Shown here one piece after another: positions 1-9,327 of a DNA stretch of 64,000 nt. A program made the translations under genes and the position numbers. The stretch lies in NCBI RefSeq assembly GCF_014837165.1, contig NZ_JACSPM010000001.1, positions 1,074,304-1,138,303 of the forward strand, read 5' to 3'. Source of the stretch: Microbacterium gallinarum (GTDB lineage Bacteria > Actinomycetota > Actinomycetes > Actinomycetales > Microbacteriaceae). Within the stretch, counting starts at the first letter, position 1. Each line of letters begins with the position of its first letter. The notes under the pieces are model-generated. The model had not been told where the DNA came from, did no database searches, and saw only the letters and a list, made by a program, of their open reading frames with translations.

Positions 1-1202
1 TCGAGCAGGTCGCCCGCACGTCGGCCGAGCGGGGCTTCGCGCACGGCGCGTTCGACTTCGCGCTGCTGACCGACGGCCTGCGTGCCGAGCGCGAGCAGGG
101 CATCACGATCGACGTCGCCTACCGCTACTTCTCGACAGGCTCCCGGTCGTTCATCCTCGCCGACTGCCCCGGCCACGTGCAGTACACCCGCAACATGGTC
201 ACCGGCGCGACGACGGCCGACGCCGTGGTCGTGCTCGTCGACGGCCGCAAGGGCGTGCTCGAGCAGACCCGCCGGCATCTCGCCGTCGTCGCGCTGCTGC
301 GCGTTCCGCACGTGATCGTGGCGGTCAACAAGATCGACCTGATCGGATTCTCGGCGGATGCGTTCGCCGACGTCGCGGCGCAGGCGCGGTCGGTCGCGAC
401 CGAGCTCGATATCGACGACCTCCACGTGCTCCCCGTCTCGGCGCTCGACGGCGACAACGTCGTGGACCGCTCCGACCGCACCCCCTGGTACGACGGGCCC
501 TCACTGCTCGAACTGCTCGAGACCCTGCCTGCGACGGGGTCGCTGGGCGACGACCCGCATGCCGGTCCCGAGCCGCTGCGCCTCCCGGTGCAGCTCGTGC
601 TGCGGCCGCAGGGCGGTCTCTCGCCCGAGCTGGCCGCCGACCCCGTCGAAGCCGAGCTGCTGCGCGACTACCGCGCCGTCGCGGGGCGCATCTCGTCGGG
701 CGCCGTGCGGGTCGGCGACCGGGTGCAGCTGTTCCCGTCCGGCATCGCGACGACGATCACCGGCATCCGCTCCTCCGGTCGCCCGGTCGACGAGGCCGTC
801 GCCCCGCAGTCGGTCTCGCTCGAGCTCGCCGACGAGCTCGACACGGCGCGCGGCGCTCTGGTCGTCACCGAGGGCACGCTCCCCGCCGGTCGTCGCGAGG
901 CCGACGTCGAGCTGTTCAACCTCGACGCCCGGCCGATCACCCCCGGTCAGCGGGTGCTGGTCAAGCACGGCACGACGACGGTGCAGGCGATCGTCGCGCA
1001 GATCGAGTCGCGGTACGACCTCGACGCCCTGGTCCACGCGCCGGCGCAGACTCTGCACACCAACGACATCGGCCGAGCGCGCCTGCGCCTGGCCGCCGAT
1101 CTTCCGCTCGAGCCGTACGCCTCGAGCCGACACGGGGGCTCGTTCCTCGTGATCCATCCGTCCGACGGCGCCACCCTGGCCGCCGGCATCGTGCGCGGCT
1201 GA
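1..1202 (+). CDS. cysN: Sulfate adenylyltransferase subunit 1 (CysN), 5' end outside the window
   Basis: This is the GTPase subunit of ATP sulfurylase, which with CysD makes adenosine 5'-phosphosulfate from sulfate and ATP in the cytoplasm. The first complete codon is at position 3, so about 399 C-terminal codons are present and the P-loop lies upstream. The switch region reads GITIDVAYRYF, the G3 motif DCPGH is at fragment residues 54-58, and the G4 motif NKID at 109-112. Two beta-barrel domains typical of translational GTPases follow. It heads a cluster of sulfur genes on the same strand, and cysD/cysH would be expected just upstream. Confidence 0.95.
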   Translation, partial: EQVARTSAERGFAHGAFDFALLTDGLRAEREQGITIDVAYRYFSTGSRSFILADCPGHVQYTRNMVTGATTADAVVVLVDGRKGVLEQTRRHLAVVALLRVPHVIVAVNKIDLIGFSADAFADVAAQARSVATELDIDDLHVLPVSALDGDNVVDRSDRTPWYDGPSLLELLETLPATGSLGDDPHAGPEPLRLPVQLVLRPQGGLSPELAADPVEAELLRDYRAVAGRISSGAVRVGDRVQLFPSGIATTITGIRSSGRPVDEAVAPQSVSLELADELDTARGALVVTEGTLPAGRREADVELFNLDARPITPGQRVLVKHGTTTVQAIVAQIESRYDLDALVHAPAQTLHTNDIGRARLRLAADLPLEPYASSRHGGSFLVIHPSDGATLAAGIVRG

Positions 1203-1248
1203 CGCGCACCCGTCCTGCTCCACCCACTGCCATCTAAGGAGGCGAACC

Positions 1249-2316
1249 GTGAACACCATCCGCACCGCGACGACGATCACCACTCTGGGACTTGTGGCCG
1301 TGATGATGGCCGGGTGCGCCTCCGCCGCAGGCAGCACGCCCGAGCCCGAAGACGTCACCGAGGTGCGCCTCGGCTACTTCGCGAACGTCACGCACGCACC
1401 GGCGCTCGTCGGACTCGAGGAGGGCCTCTTCGCAGAGTCGCTCGGCGACATCGACCTGTCGACCTCGGTCTTCAACGCCGGTCCCGCGGCGATCGAGGCG
1501 CTCACGGCGGGCGCGATCGATGCGACCTACATCGGCCCGAATCCGTCGATCAACACGTTCATCCAGTCCGGCGGCGAGTCGGCCCGCATCGTCGCCGGTG
1601 TGGCGACCGGCGGCGCCGCGCTCGTCGTCCGTCCCGGCATCGACAGCCCCCAGCAGCTGGTGGGCACGACCCTCGCGACTCCGCAGCTCGGCAACACGCA
1701 GGACGTCGCGCTGCGCGTCTACCTGGCAGAGCAGGGCTACGAGACCGATCCCTCGGGCGGCGGCGACGTGTCGATCACGCCGACCGAGAACGCCCAGACG
1801 CTCACCCTGTTCCAGCAGGGTGCGATCGACGGCGCCTGGTTGCCCGAGCCGTGGGTCTCGCGGCTCGTGGTCGACGAGGGTGCCGAAGTGCTCGTCGACG
1901 AGGCCGAGCTGTGGCCCGACGGCGCGTTCCCGACCACTGTCCTTCTCGTGCGCGCCGATTTCCTCGAGGAGCATCCCGACGTCGTCGAGCGGCTCCTCGA
2001 AGGGCACGTGGCTGCCGTGCACTGGATCGGCGACAACGCGGCCGAGGCCCCCGGCGTCATCAACGCGGCGATCGAGGCCGAGACGGGCAAGCCGCTCAGC
2101 GACCCGGTCATCGAGCGCGCCCTCGAGCACGTGGCCTTCTCGGTCGACCCCCACGCCGAGGCGTTCGAGACCCTCGTCGCCAACGGCCTCGAAGCCGGTA
2201 CGCAGAAGGACGGCTCGATCGACGGACTGTTCGACCTGCGCATCCTCAACGGCCTGCTCGACACCGCCGGCGCAGAGCAGGTCTCGGCGGCAGGGCTCGG
2301 AGAGGACTCGCCGTGA
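1249..2316 (+). CDS. ABC transporter substrate-binding lipoprotein, sulfonate/taurine/nitrate type
   Basis: Predicted extracytoplasmic binding protein of 355 residues, tethered by lipid at Cys23 (lipobox MAGC after a hydrophobic stretch). The start is GTG with AAGGAGG at 1236-1242, six bases upstream. The mature part resembles the SsuA/TauA/NMT1-like fold, with the opening RLGYFANVTHAPALVGLEEG and a GAIDATYIGPNP segment. The sulfur context (46 bp after cysN, overlapping an ATPase gene) suggests an organosulfur ligand such as a sulfonate or sulfate ester. The exact ligand cannot be read from sequence, and nitrate or another anion is possible. Confidence 0.85.
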   Translation: MNTIRTATTITTLGLVAVMMAGCASAAGSTPEPEDVTEVRLGYFANVTHAPALVGLEEGLFAESLGDIDLSTSVFNAGPAAIEALTAGAIDATYIGPNPSINTFIQSGGESARIVAGVATGGAALVVRPGIDSPQQLVGTTLATPQLGNTQDVALRVYLAEQGYETDPSGGGDVSITPTENAQTLTLFQQGAIDGAWLPEPWVSRLVVDEGAEVLVDEAELWPDGAFPTTVLLVRADFLEEHPDVVERLLEGHVAAVHWIGDNAAEAPGVINAAIEAETGKPLSDPVIERALEHVAFSVDPHAEAFETLVANGLEAGTQKDGSIDGLFDLRILNGLLDTAGAEQVSAAGLGEDSP

Positions 2317-3200
2317 CGGCGTCCGGTCCCACGGCAGCGGGTGTCGCGACGTCGGGCGTCGAGGTCGCGGCGCCCCACTTCGCGGCGCCCCGTTCCGCCA
2401 CGCCGAACCTGCTCGGGCCGAGCTTCGACGGTGTGGCGCCGGTGCCTGCACCCTCTGCGGCACCCGCGCCGGCAGTGCGCATCGGCGGCGTCTCGAAGCG
2501 GTTCGGCCGCGGTCCGCTCGTGCTCGACGACGTCTCCCTCGACATCGCGCCGGGCGAGTTCGTGTGCCTGCTGGGCGCGTCGGGTTGCGGCAAGTCGACG
2601 CTGCTCAACCTGATCGCCGGCCTCGACCGGCCAACGGTCGGCTCGATCGCAACGCCGGCGGAGGGCTCGGCGGTCATGTTCCAGGAGTCGGCCCTCATGC
2701 CGTGGCTGACCGCACGCCGTAACGTCGAACTCGCCCTGCGGCTGCGCGGGGTTCCGCGCGGCGAGCGTCGCGAGAAGGCGCTCGCCCTGCTCGATACGGT
2801 GAATCTCGCGGATGCCGCGGAGAAGCGCCCCCACGAGCTGTCGGGCGGCATGCGGCAGCGCGTCGCCCTCGCGCGCGCGCTCGCGCAGGACCGGCCGGTG
2901 CTGCTGATGGACGAGCCGTTCGCCGCTCTCGACGCCATCACGCGCGACCTGCTCCACGAGGAGCTCGAGCGCGTGTGGCGCGCGACCGGCCGCACGATCG
3001 TCTTCGTCACCCACAACGTCCGCGAGGCGGCGCGGCTCGGCCAGCGCGTCGTGCTCATGGGCAGCAGGCCGGGCCGGATCGTGCAGGAATGGACGATCGC
3101 CAAGACCCGCGGTCGTCGCATCGAATCGCCCGAGGTCGCGGCCCTGTCGGTGGAGATCACCGAGCAGCTGCGGAAGGAGATCCGTCGCAATGCCGCGTGA
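2313..3200 (+). CDS. ABC transporter ATP-binding protein, SsuB/TauB type
   Basis: Cytoplasmic ATPase of the importer, 295 residues. I start it at the GTG whose GTGA overlaps the stop of the binding-protein gene. Walker A GASGCGKST is at residues 88-96, the signature LSGGM at 176-180 and Walker B LLMDEP at 197-202, followed by an H-loop in FVTHN. SsuB/TauB/NrtD proteins are usually about 240-270 residues. The excess here is an Ala/Pro-rich N-terminal tail of about 53 residues before the nucleotide-binding domain. That tail may mean a true start further inside, but no better-supported internal start was seen. Confidence 0.88.
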   Translation: MTASGPTAAGVATSGVEVAAPHFAAPRSATPNLLGPSFDGVAPVPAPSAAPAPAVRIGGVSKRFGRGPLVLDDVSLDIAPGEFVCLLGASGCGKSTLLNLIAGLDRPTVGSIATPAEGSAVMFQESALMPWLTARRNVELALRLRGVPRGERREKALALLDTVNLADAAEKRPHELSGGMRQRVALARALAQDRPVLLMDEPFAALDAITRDLLHEELERVWRATGRTIVFVTHNVREAARLGQRVVLMGSRPGRIVQEWTIAKTRGRRIESPEVAALSVEITEQLRKEIRRNAA

Positions 3201-4104
3201 CATCACGGTCGAAGCGCCGCGGGCCGAGGCATCCGCTCCCGACGACCTGCGCAGCCTCGCTGCCGGACTCGACCGCCTCCAGACCGATGCCGGCCCGGGA
3301 GCTGCGCGCTGGCGCCGCATCACCGAGAGCGTCGTGCCGCCCATCGTGTTCGTGCTTCTGCTGCTCGTCGCGTGGCAGGCGTACGTCGTCCTCGCGCAGC
3401 CGCGCCCCGACATCGTGCCGAGCCCCGTCGACGTCGCGACCGCACTCGGCTCGGCGTGGGACTCCGGCCGGCTGCAGGAGGCCGTCGCCACGAGCCTCGA
3501 GCGCGGCGTGGTCGGCTTCCTCATCGCGCTCGCGGTCGGCACACCGATCGGGCTGCTGCTGGCCGAGGTTCGTCCCATCCGCCGGGCCGTCGGACCCATC
3601 ATCTCGGGGCTGCAGGTGCTCCCCTCCGTCGCGTGGGTCCCCGCCGCGATCATCTGGTTCGGGCTGTCAGACGCGACCGTCTACTTCGTAATCCTGATGG
3701 GCGCGATCCCGTCGGTCGTGAACGGCCTCATCGCCGGCATCGACCAGGTGCCGCCGCAGCTCCGGCGCGTCGGCACCGTGCTCGGGGCGTCGCGCTGGCA
3801 GCTGGCGACCGCCGTCATCCTCCCCGCGGCGCTGCCCGGCTACCTCGCCGGTCTCAAGCAGGGCTGGGCGTTCTCGTGGCGCTCGCTCATGGCGGCCGAG
3901 ATCATCGCCGTCGGCGGCACGATCGGGTTCGGGCTCGGCTCGATGCTGCAGCAGTCGCGCGAGCTCGCCGATCTCGCCGGCGTGCTCGGCACCATCATCC
4001 TGATCCTCCTCATCGGCATCCTGATCGAGCTCGTCTTCTTCGGACCCCTCGAGCGACGGATGCTGAAGCGCCGAGGTCTGCTCGTCACGGGAGGTGCGCG
4101 ATGA
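3190..4104 (+). CDS. ABC transporter permease, SsuC/TauC type
   Basis: Membrane subunit of the same importer, 304 residues. A hydrophilic N-terminal region of about 45 residues precedes roughly six transmembrane segments, the first around residues 49-69 (VVPPIVFVLLLLVAW). The coupling region lies around GASRWQLATAVILPAALPG, where the EAA-loop glycine is expected to meet the ATPase. The start ATG lies inside the ATPase gene (11-bp overlap), so the two are probably translationally coupled. It belongs to the binding-protein-dependent permease family. Confidence 0.88.
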   Translation: MPRDITVEAPRAEASAPDDLRSLAAGLDRLQTDAGPGAARWRRITESVVPPIVFVLLLLVAWQAYVVLAQPRPDIVPSPVDVATALGSAWDSGRLQEAVATSLERGVVGFLIALAVGTPIGLLLAEVRPIRRAVGPIISGLQVLPSVAWVPAAIIWFGLSDATVYFVILMGAIPSVVNGLIAGIDQVPPQLRRVGTVLGASRWQLATAVILPAALPGYLAGLKQGWAFSWRSLMAAEIIAVGGTIGFGLGSMLQQSRELADLAGVLGTIILILLIGILIELVFFGPLERRMLKRRGLLVTGGAR

Positions 4105-4934
4105 CCCGGCGACCGGAGTCCGCCGGCAAGGTGTGGCTCGTGGGCGCCGGGCCCGGCGATGCGGGACTCCTCACCGTCAAGGGGCTGCGCGCGCTCGAGA
4201 ACGCCGACGTGATCGTCGCCGACCGGCTCGGCGCACGGGGCGTGCTCGACGGCCTCGCCGCGGACGGGGTGGAGCTCACGGCCGAGGTCGTCGACGTGGG
4301 AAAGCTGCCCGGACACCACGCCGTGCCCCAGGACGCGATCAACGCGCTGCTCATCCAGCTCGCTCGAGACGGGAAGCGCGTCGTGCGGCTCAAGGGCGGC
4401 GATCCGTACGTGTTCGGCCGCGGCGGCGAGGAGCTCGCCGCCTGCCAGGAGGCGGGGATCGAGGCCGAGGTGGTGCCGGGCATCACCAGCGCCATCTCGG
4501 TGCCCGCGCTCGCCGGCATCCCGCTCACCCATCGTGGTGTCGCCACCGCGTTCACCGTCGCCACCGGACACGACCAGATCCGCGAACTCGGCGGCGGACG
4601 CGACCACACGGTGGTGCTGCTCATGGGCATCGGCACCCTCGCGCACTCAGCCCTCATCCTCGCCCGCGGCGCGCGCGGTGCCGACTGCCCCGTAGCGGTC
4701 GTCGAGGATGGCTACGGCCCGGGCCAGCGGGTCACGGTCGGCACGCTCGCAACCATCGCCGCGCAGGCCGCCGCTCGCGGCGTCCGCTCCCCCGCCGTCG
4801 TGGTGGTCGGGGACGTCGTACGCCTCAGCCCGTATGCCCCCGACGCGATCGCGACCGCCGATCTGTCGGCTTTCGACCCCCTCGGCCCGCCCGTCTCGCG
4901 CGGCGACGCCCCCGGAAAGGCTCTTGCACAATGA
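4101..4934 (+). CDS. cobA: Uroporphyrinogen-III C-methyltransferase (SUMT)
   Basis: Transfers two methyl groups from S-adenosylmethionine to uroporphyrinogen III to give precorrin-2, the first step towards siroheme and cobalamin. The 277-residue length fits a stand-alone SUMT without the CysG dehydrogenase/chelatase part. Visible motifs are VGAGPGD at residues 14-20, RLKGGDPYVFGRGGEE, and VPGITSAISVPA. The ATG overlaps the permease stop as ATGA. Inside a sulfur operon its likely role is to supply siroheme for sulfite reductase. The ferrochelatase and dehydrogenase steps are not encoded here. Confidence 0.92.
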   Translation: MTRRPESAGKVWLVGAGPGDAGLLTVKGLRALENADVIVADRLGARGVLDGLAADGVELTAEVVDVGKLPGHHAVPQDAINALLIQLARDGKRVVRLKGGDPYVFGRGGEELAACQEAGIEAEVVPGITSAISVPALAGIPLTHRGVATAFTVATGHDQIRELGGGRDHTVVLLMGIGTLAHSALILARGARGADCPVAVVEDGYGPGQRVTVGTLATIAAQAAARGVRSPAVVVVGDVVRLSPYAPDAIATADLSAFDPLGPPVSRGDAPGKALAQ

Positions 4935-6310
4935 CCTCATCGTCCATCGACAACCTCCGCGTCGCGATCGTCGGCGCCGGTCCCGCCGGCATCTATGCGG
5001 GCAACATCCTGTCCGCCTCCGTGCGGGAGGCCGGCGGTCGCGTCGCGATCGACCTCTTCGAGTCGCTGCCCGCCCCGTACGGCCTGATCCGCTACGGGGT
5101 CGCGCCCGACCACCCGCGCATCAAGGGCATCGTGACATCGCTGCACGAGATGCTCGACGCCGGGTCCATCCGGTTCCTGGGCAACGTCGAGATCGGCCGC
5201 GACCTGGCGCTCGACGAGCTGCACGAGCGGTACGACGCGGTGATCCTGGCGACCGGCGCGATCCGCGACGCGGCGCTCGACATCCCCGGCATCGACCTGC
5301 CGGGGTCGTTCGGCGCCGCCGACTTCGTCGCCTGGTTCGACGGTCACCCCGACGTCCCCACCGACTGGACCCTCGACGCCGAGCAGGTCGCCGTCATCGG
5401 CAACGGCAACGTCGCGCTCGACGTGGCGCGCATCCTCGCGAAGCACCCGGAAGACCTGCGTTCGACCGAGATCGCCGACAACGTGCTCGCCGGGCTCGAG
5501 GCATCCGCCGTCACCGACGTGCACGTGTTCGGACGCCGCGGCCCTGCCGACATCAAGTTCACGCCGATCGAGTTGCGAGAGCTGGGCGAAGTGCCCGGCG
5601 TCGACATCGTCGTCCACGACGAGGACTTCGCCCACCTCGAGGGCGTGACGCCCGCCACCAACCAGCTCAAGGTGATGCTGCGGATCCTCGACGGCTGGCG
5701 CACCCGCCCGTCGACCGGAGCGAGCCGTCGCCTGCACCTGCACTTCTATCACTCCCCCGTCGAGGTGCTCGGCTCTGACAGGGTCGAGGCAGTCCGCTTC
5801 GAGCGCACCGCGCCGGCGGGCGACGGCGGGGTGCGGGGAACGGGAGAGTTCCGCGAGCTGCCGGTGCAGCAGGTGTACCGGGCTGTCGGCTACCACGGCA
5901 CGCCCGTGGTCGATGCGCCGTTCGACGACGCGCGCGGTGTGATCCCCAACGTCGAAGGCCGTGTGAACGGTGCGGACGGTCACGTGTCGGGTCTGTATGC
6001 CACCGGATGGATCAAGCGCGGTCCGGTCGGGCTCATCGGCCACACCAAGTCCGACGCGATGGAGACGATCGCACATCTCGTCGCCGACGCCGCCGCGGGC
6101 CGGCTCGCCGCACCTCGGATCGACAGCGACGTCGTCGAGCTGCTCGAGGAGCGCGAGGTCGCCTACACGACATGGGACGGCTGGCTCGCGCTCGACGCCC
6201 ATGAGCGCGCTCTCGGCGAATCGCACCGCTTCGCGCGCGAGCGCGTCAAGGTCGTGCCGCGCGCCGAGCAGGTGGACATCTCGCGGTCGGGAGCGCTGAT
6301 CCGCACATGA
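4931..6310 (+). CDS. fprA: Ferredoxin/adrenodoxin-type NADP+ reductase (FprA-like)
   Basis: FAD- and NADPH-binding reductase of 459 residues, matching the adrenodoxin-reductase/FprA family in length. The FAD dinucleotide fold is near the N terminus ([15 protein letters not shown]) and the NADP fold near residue 156 ([17 protein letters not shown]). The segment [20 protein letters not shown] is characteristic of the family. The gene overlaps cobA by ATGA and the next ferredoxin gene by ATGA. The order implies an electron route from NADPH through FprA and ferredoxin to sulfite reductase; that partner assignment is inference. Confidence 0.9.
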   Translation: MTSSSIDNLRVAIVGAGPAGIYAGNILSASVREAGGRVAIDLFESLPAPYGLIRYGVAPDHPRIKGIVTSLHEMLDAGSIRFLGNVEIGRDLALDELHERYDAVILATGAIRDAALDIPGIDLPGSFGAADFVAWFDGHPDVPTDWTLDAEQVAVIGNGNVALDVARILAKHPEDLRSTEIADNVLAGLEASAVTDVHVFGRRGPADIKFTPIELRELGEVPGVDIVVHDEDFAHLEGVTPATNQLKVMLRILDGWRTRPSTGASRRLHLHFYHSPVEVLGSDRVEAVRFERTAPAGDGGVRGTGEFRELPVQQVYRAVGYHGTPVVDAPFDDARGVIPNVEGRVNGADGHVSGLYATGWIKRGPVGLIGHTKSDAMETIAHLVADAAAGRLAAPRIDSDVVELLEEREVAYTTWDGWLALDAHERALGESHRFARERVKVVPRAEQVDISRSGALIRT

Positions 6311-6636
6311 CGTATGTGATCGCTCTTCCGTGTGTGGACGTCAAGGACCGGGCCTGTATCGACGAATGCCCCGTGGACTGCATCTACGAAGGCGACCGCT
6401 CGCTCTACATCCACCCCGACGAGTGCGTCGACTGCGGCGCGTGCGAGCCGGTGTGCCCCGTCGAGGCGATCTACTACGAAGACGACCTGCCCGACGAGTG
6501 GCAGGACTACTACAAGGCCAACGTCGAGTTCTTCGACGACGTGGGCTCGCCCGGCGGCGCCGCCAAGGTGGGCGTGATCCACAAGGACCACCCCATCATC
6601 GCCGCGCTTCCCCCGCAGGAGGAATCGCATGGCTGA
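6307..6636 (+). CDS. fdxA: 7Fe-type bacterial ferredoxin
   Basis: Soluble electron carrier of 109 residues. Cysteines at 9, 17, 21 and 25 (within [10 protein letters not shown]) and at 40, 43, 46 and 50 ([11 protein letters not shown]) match the pattern of [3Fe-4S][4Fe-4S] ferredoxins such as FdxA of actinobacteria. The conserved [10 protein letters not shown] segment follows the clusters. It sits directly after the FprA-like reductase with an ATGA overlap, so it is the obvious acceptor for that enzyme. The downstream gene starts inside its last codons. Confidence 0.93.
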   Translation: MTYVIALPCVDVKDRACIDECPVDCIYEGDRSLYIHPDECVDCGACEPVCPVEAIYYEDDLPDEWQDYYKANVEFFDDVGSPGGAAKVGVIHKDHPIIAALPPQEESHG

Positions 6637-7600
6637 AACGGCATACAGCGCGGGCATGTCGCAGGTCGAGGTCGACGTGATCGTCATCGGAGGTGGTCCG
6701 GCGGGACTGTCGGCGGCGCTCAACCTCGGACGCTCGCGGGCCTCGGTGGTCGTGGTGGACGCCGGTCGACCACGCAACGCGGCCACCCTTCGCTCCCACG
6801 GATTCCTCACCCGCGACGGGGTTCCTCCGCTCGAGCTGCGCAAGCTCGCACGCGCGGAGCTGGCGGCGTACCCGAGCGTCCGCCTGCTCGACCGCACGGT
6901 GGTGACGGATCTGCTGCCGACGGATTCTCCGAACGGCATGCGATTCATCGCCGCTCTGAAGGGGCCAGCCGGTCGCACCCCGCCGGCCGTCGCCGCACGA
7001 TCGGTGCTCATCGCGACCGGGATGCGGGAGACCCTGCCCCAGATTCCGAGCCTGCGCGCGTTCTACGGCATGTCGCTGTTCAGCTGCGCGGCCTGCGACG
7101 CGTGGGAGCTGCAGGATCGTCCGCTCGCCCTCATCGGCGAGACGACCGACCTCGCGGTGCGGGCCCGCCTCATCTCCCGCTGGACGGACCGCCTCACGGT
7201 GTTCACGAACGGAGCGGACGTGGTCGACACCGTCGAGGAGGCCGAGCTCGCAGCATCCGGCATCATCGTCGAACGCCGCGGCATCGACGATCTCGAAGGG
7301 GACCGCGGCGCCGTGTCGGCGGTGCGCCTCGTCGACGGCTCTCGCGTCGCGGTCACCGGCGGGTTCGTGCGGCCCCAGTGGCAGCCCGCGCTGGACTTCC
7401 TGTCGGCGTTCGACGTGGATCGCGACGACGACGGCGCGCTCACCGCCGACCGCTCGGGACGCACGTCGGTGCCGGGCCTGTATGCGGCGGGGGATGCCGC
7501 GTCCCCCGGCCCGCAGCAGCTCATCGTCGCCGCGGGTCAGGGGGCGCGTGCCGCCGCGGTGCTGGTGCACGACTCGGTCGGGGTGCGCACGGCGCACTGA
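6629..7600 (+). CDS. Thioredoxin-reductase-like FAD oxidoreductase
   Basis: Predicted flavoprotein disulfide reductase, 323 residues, the usual length for TrxB-like proteins. The FAD site [10 protein letters not shown] is at residues 21-30, the redox pair is CAAC (Cys153, Cys156), and the C-terminal FAD motif is GLYAAGDAA. The second nucleotide-binding loop reads LIGETTDLA instead of the usual GxGxxA, so NADPH may not be the electron donor. AGGAGG at 6617-6622 precedes the ATG by six bases. The 8-bp overlap with fdxA suggests electrons could come from ferredoxin; that is inference. Confidence 0.8.
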   Translation: MAETAYSAGMSQVEVDVIVIGGGPAGLSAALNLGRSRASVVVVDAGRPRNAATLRSHGFLTRDGVPPLELRKLARAELAAYPSVRLLDRTVVTDLLPTDSPNGMRFIAALKGPAGRTPPAVAARSVLIATGMRETLPQIPSLRAFYGMSLFSCAACDAWELQDRPLALIGETTDLAVRARLISRWTDRLTVFTNGADVVDTVEEAELAASGIIVERRGIDDLEGDRGAVSAVRLVDGSRVAVTGGFVRPQWQPALDFLSAFDVDRDDDGALTADRSGRTSVPGLYAAGDAASPGPQQLIVAAGQGARAAAVLVHDSVGVRTAH

Positions 7601-7631
7601 GGTCGTCCGTGCGCTCAGAGTCTCCGGGCGC

Positions 7632-8387
7632 TCAGGGCCGCCGGGCGTAGACCGACGCCTCGGATTCGTCGACGACGAAGCGCAGGGAGGTGCCCTCGGG
7701 GAACTCCGAGCGGAGGTCCTCCGACGCAGTCGACGTCACGGTGAACGACGCCGTCGGCGGGAAGCCCTCGCCCGCGCAGCCCATGGTCAGCATCATGCCC
7801 TGGTCGCTGTAGACGAACACGCACGTCGTCGAGCGGTCGTCCTCGGGCTGACCCCAGGCGTTGCGCACCTCGACGACGGTGAGGTCGCGGAAGTCCTCGA
7901 ACACAACCGAGCCGTCCTGCATCGGGCCGAAGAGGTCGCTGTTCCATTCGGCCTCCGACGCCGTCGCGAGCACCGCGACCCGGTTGCCGGGCAGCGCAGG
8001 AATCGCCGTCGCCAGCACCGCGCCGACGACCAGGCCCGCACCGCCGACGGCGACCAGCCACGGCCAGATGCGGCGGTGTCGCTTCTCCGGCTCGTCACCC
8101 GTGGCGACCGCGGTCGTCGCGGACGCGCCGGAGACGGATGCCGCGGCCACCGGTGCCGCGTCCTTGGCGGCGGGTACGGGTGCGGGGTCCGTGGCGGCGG
8201 GTGCCGGTGCTGCATCCGTCGCAGCGGGTGCGGGGTCTGCGTCCGTCGCAGCCGGGTCGGGGGTCTGCGCGCGGTCTTCAAGCTCGCGCAGCCGGGCGAG
8301 CGCAGCCGGATCGTCGAGGATGTCGGCTGCCGGACCGTAGGCGCGGGCACGCAGCATCCGCAGCTCGTCACTCCACTCGTGATCCAT
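7632..8387 (-). CDS. Single-pass membrane protein with Ala/Pro-rich linker, function unknown
   Basis: 251-residue protein that I cannot assign to a named family. The N-terminal 40 residues are acidic and alpha-helical in character. Residues 43-90 are a low-complexity run built from repeated DPAPAAT-like units. One transmembrane helix lies around residues 107-131 (WLVAVGGAGLVVGAVLATAIP), followed by an extracytoplasmic domain of about 120 residues with two cysteines that could pair. Convergent with the sulfur operon, ending 31 bp from it. A CAGGAT box seven bases before the ATG is a weak candidate -10. Confidence 0.6.
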   Translation of the reverse strand: MDHEWSDELRMLRARAYGPAADILDDPAALARLRELEDRAQTPDPAATDADPAPAATDAAPAPAATDPAPVPAAKDAAPVAAASVSGASATTAVATGDEPEKRHRRIWPWLVAVGGAGLVVGAVLATAIPALPGNRVAVLATASEAEWNSDLFGPMQDGSVVFEDFRDLTVVEVRNAWGQPEDDRSTTCVFVYSDQGMMLTMGCAGEGFPPTASFTVTSTASEDLRSEFPEGTSLRFVVDESEASVYARRP

Positions 8388-8447
8388 CGCTCATATCCTG
8401 ACATCCGGCGACGCGCCGAGGGCGATCGGTGCGGGCGACGAAGGGGG

Positions 8448-9098
8448 TCAGGCCCCGAGCTGGAGCGATGCGCCCCAGGCCTTGCGACCCTCCGCGAGCA
8501 TGTCGCGCACCTGCGTCTGATGCGTTTCAGCCGGGGAAGCGGGGTCGGGCCACGACTCGGTCTGCTCGAGCGCCCACGTCGTCCACTCGATGATGTGGTT
8601 GTAGTGGCCGATCATGAAGGTGTTGGACAGTGCGAACAGGTGCCGGCGCTCCGGGAAGGTGCCGCCCGTCTCACTGATGTGCACGGCGTAGCGGGCGAAC
8701 TGCGCGCGTGCCGTCTCGGCCTGCGCGCGCATGGTCTCGAGGGTGCGTCTCAGGTCGTCGATCGAACCCTGGTCGGAGACGAGGACGCGGATCATCCCCT
8801 CGAACTCGAGGGCGACCGGCTCCGGCTCGGCGGCCAGCCACGCGGCGAGCGCCTCCCGGCCCGCGTCGGTGATCGCGTAGACGGTTCGGCCGCGCCTGCC
8901 GGAGTGCTCTTCGCGCGCGGTCACCAGACCCGTGGCGAGCAGCTTCTTCACCACGTTGTATCGCTGACGGTCGGCGCGCGGCCAGAGCTGGTCCACGCCG
9001 CGACCCAGCTGCTCGGCGAGCTGGTAGGCCGACCAGTCGCTCGTCGCCAGCAGACCGAGGGTCAGGTACGCGGTCGTGGTGAGCTCGCGTTGGGGCAC
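8448..9098 (-). CDS. PadR-family transcriptional regulator
   Basis: DNA-binding regulator of 216 residues. The N-terminal winged helix (about residues 8-75) includes TTTAYLTLGLLATSDWSAYQ and a wing around SGRRGRTVYAITDAGREALA. The C-terminal half is helical, as in the longer PadR proteins with a Vir_act_alpha_C dimerisation domain. The start is GTG. No neighbouring efflux or catabolic gene is obvious on the same strand, so the target is unknown. A perfect inverted repeat 49 bp upstream (9147-9163) is a good candidate for autoregulation. Confidence 0.85.
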   Translation of the reverse strand: MPQRELTTTAYLTLGLLATSDWSAYQLAEQLGRGVDQLWPRADRQRYNVVKKLLATGLVTAREEHSGRRGRTVYAITDAGREALAAWLAAEPEPVALEFEGMIRVLVSDQGSIDDLRRTLETMRAQAETARAQFARYAVHISETGGTFPERRHLFALSNTFMIGHYNHIIEWTTWALEQTESWPDPASPAETHQTQVRDMLAEGRKAWGASLQLGA

Positions 9099-9146
9099 AG
9101 CATCCTACTTTCAGAAAATCATCGACGCGGACCGTCCGGATCCCTA

Positions 9147-9163
9147 TACTGCAAACTGCAGTA
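9147..9163. promoter_or_regulatory. Inverted repeat, candidate PadR operator
   Basis: TACTGCAAACTGCAGTA is a perfect 7-bp inverted repeat with a 3-bp spacer. It lies upstream of the padR start, where an autorepressor would bind. No other gene starts from this side. Confidence 0.5.
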
Positions 9164-9265
9164 GCCTTCGGGTCGATCGTGACCGAATCGTGTGGGGACA
9201 CGGGTCACGGACTGGGGCGGGCTCGATCGGAAGGTTGACCTGCGCCCGATGGCGCTGGGGCAGCC

Positions 9266-9306
9266 ATCGGGGTGGTGCCGGCACCGCTCGCCGGTTCCAC
9301 CCCGAT
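9266..9306 (-). terminator. Hairpin downstream of dcd
   Basis: ATCGGGGTGG at 9266-9275 pairs perfectly with CCACCCCGAT at 9297-9306, with partial inner pairing of GCCGG and CCGG. It follows the dcd stop by 21 bp on the minus strand. There is no strong T run, so termination efficiency is uncertain. Confidence 0.5.
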
Positions 9307-9327
9307 TGCTCGATCGGGGCCCGAGGC

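Noticed and set aside
4937..6226. Minus-strand frame opposite fprA
   Set aside because: No motif or start signal; the plus strand is a textbook FprA-type reductase in an operon.
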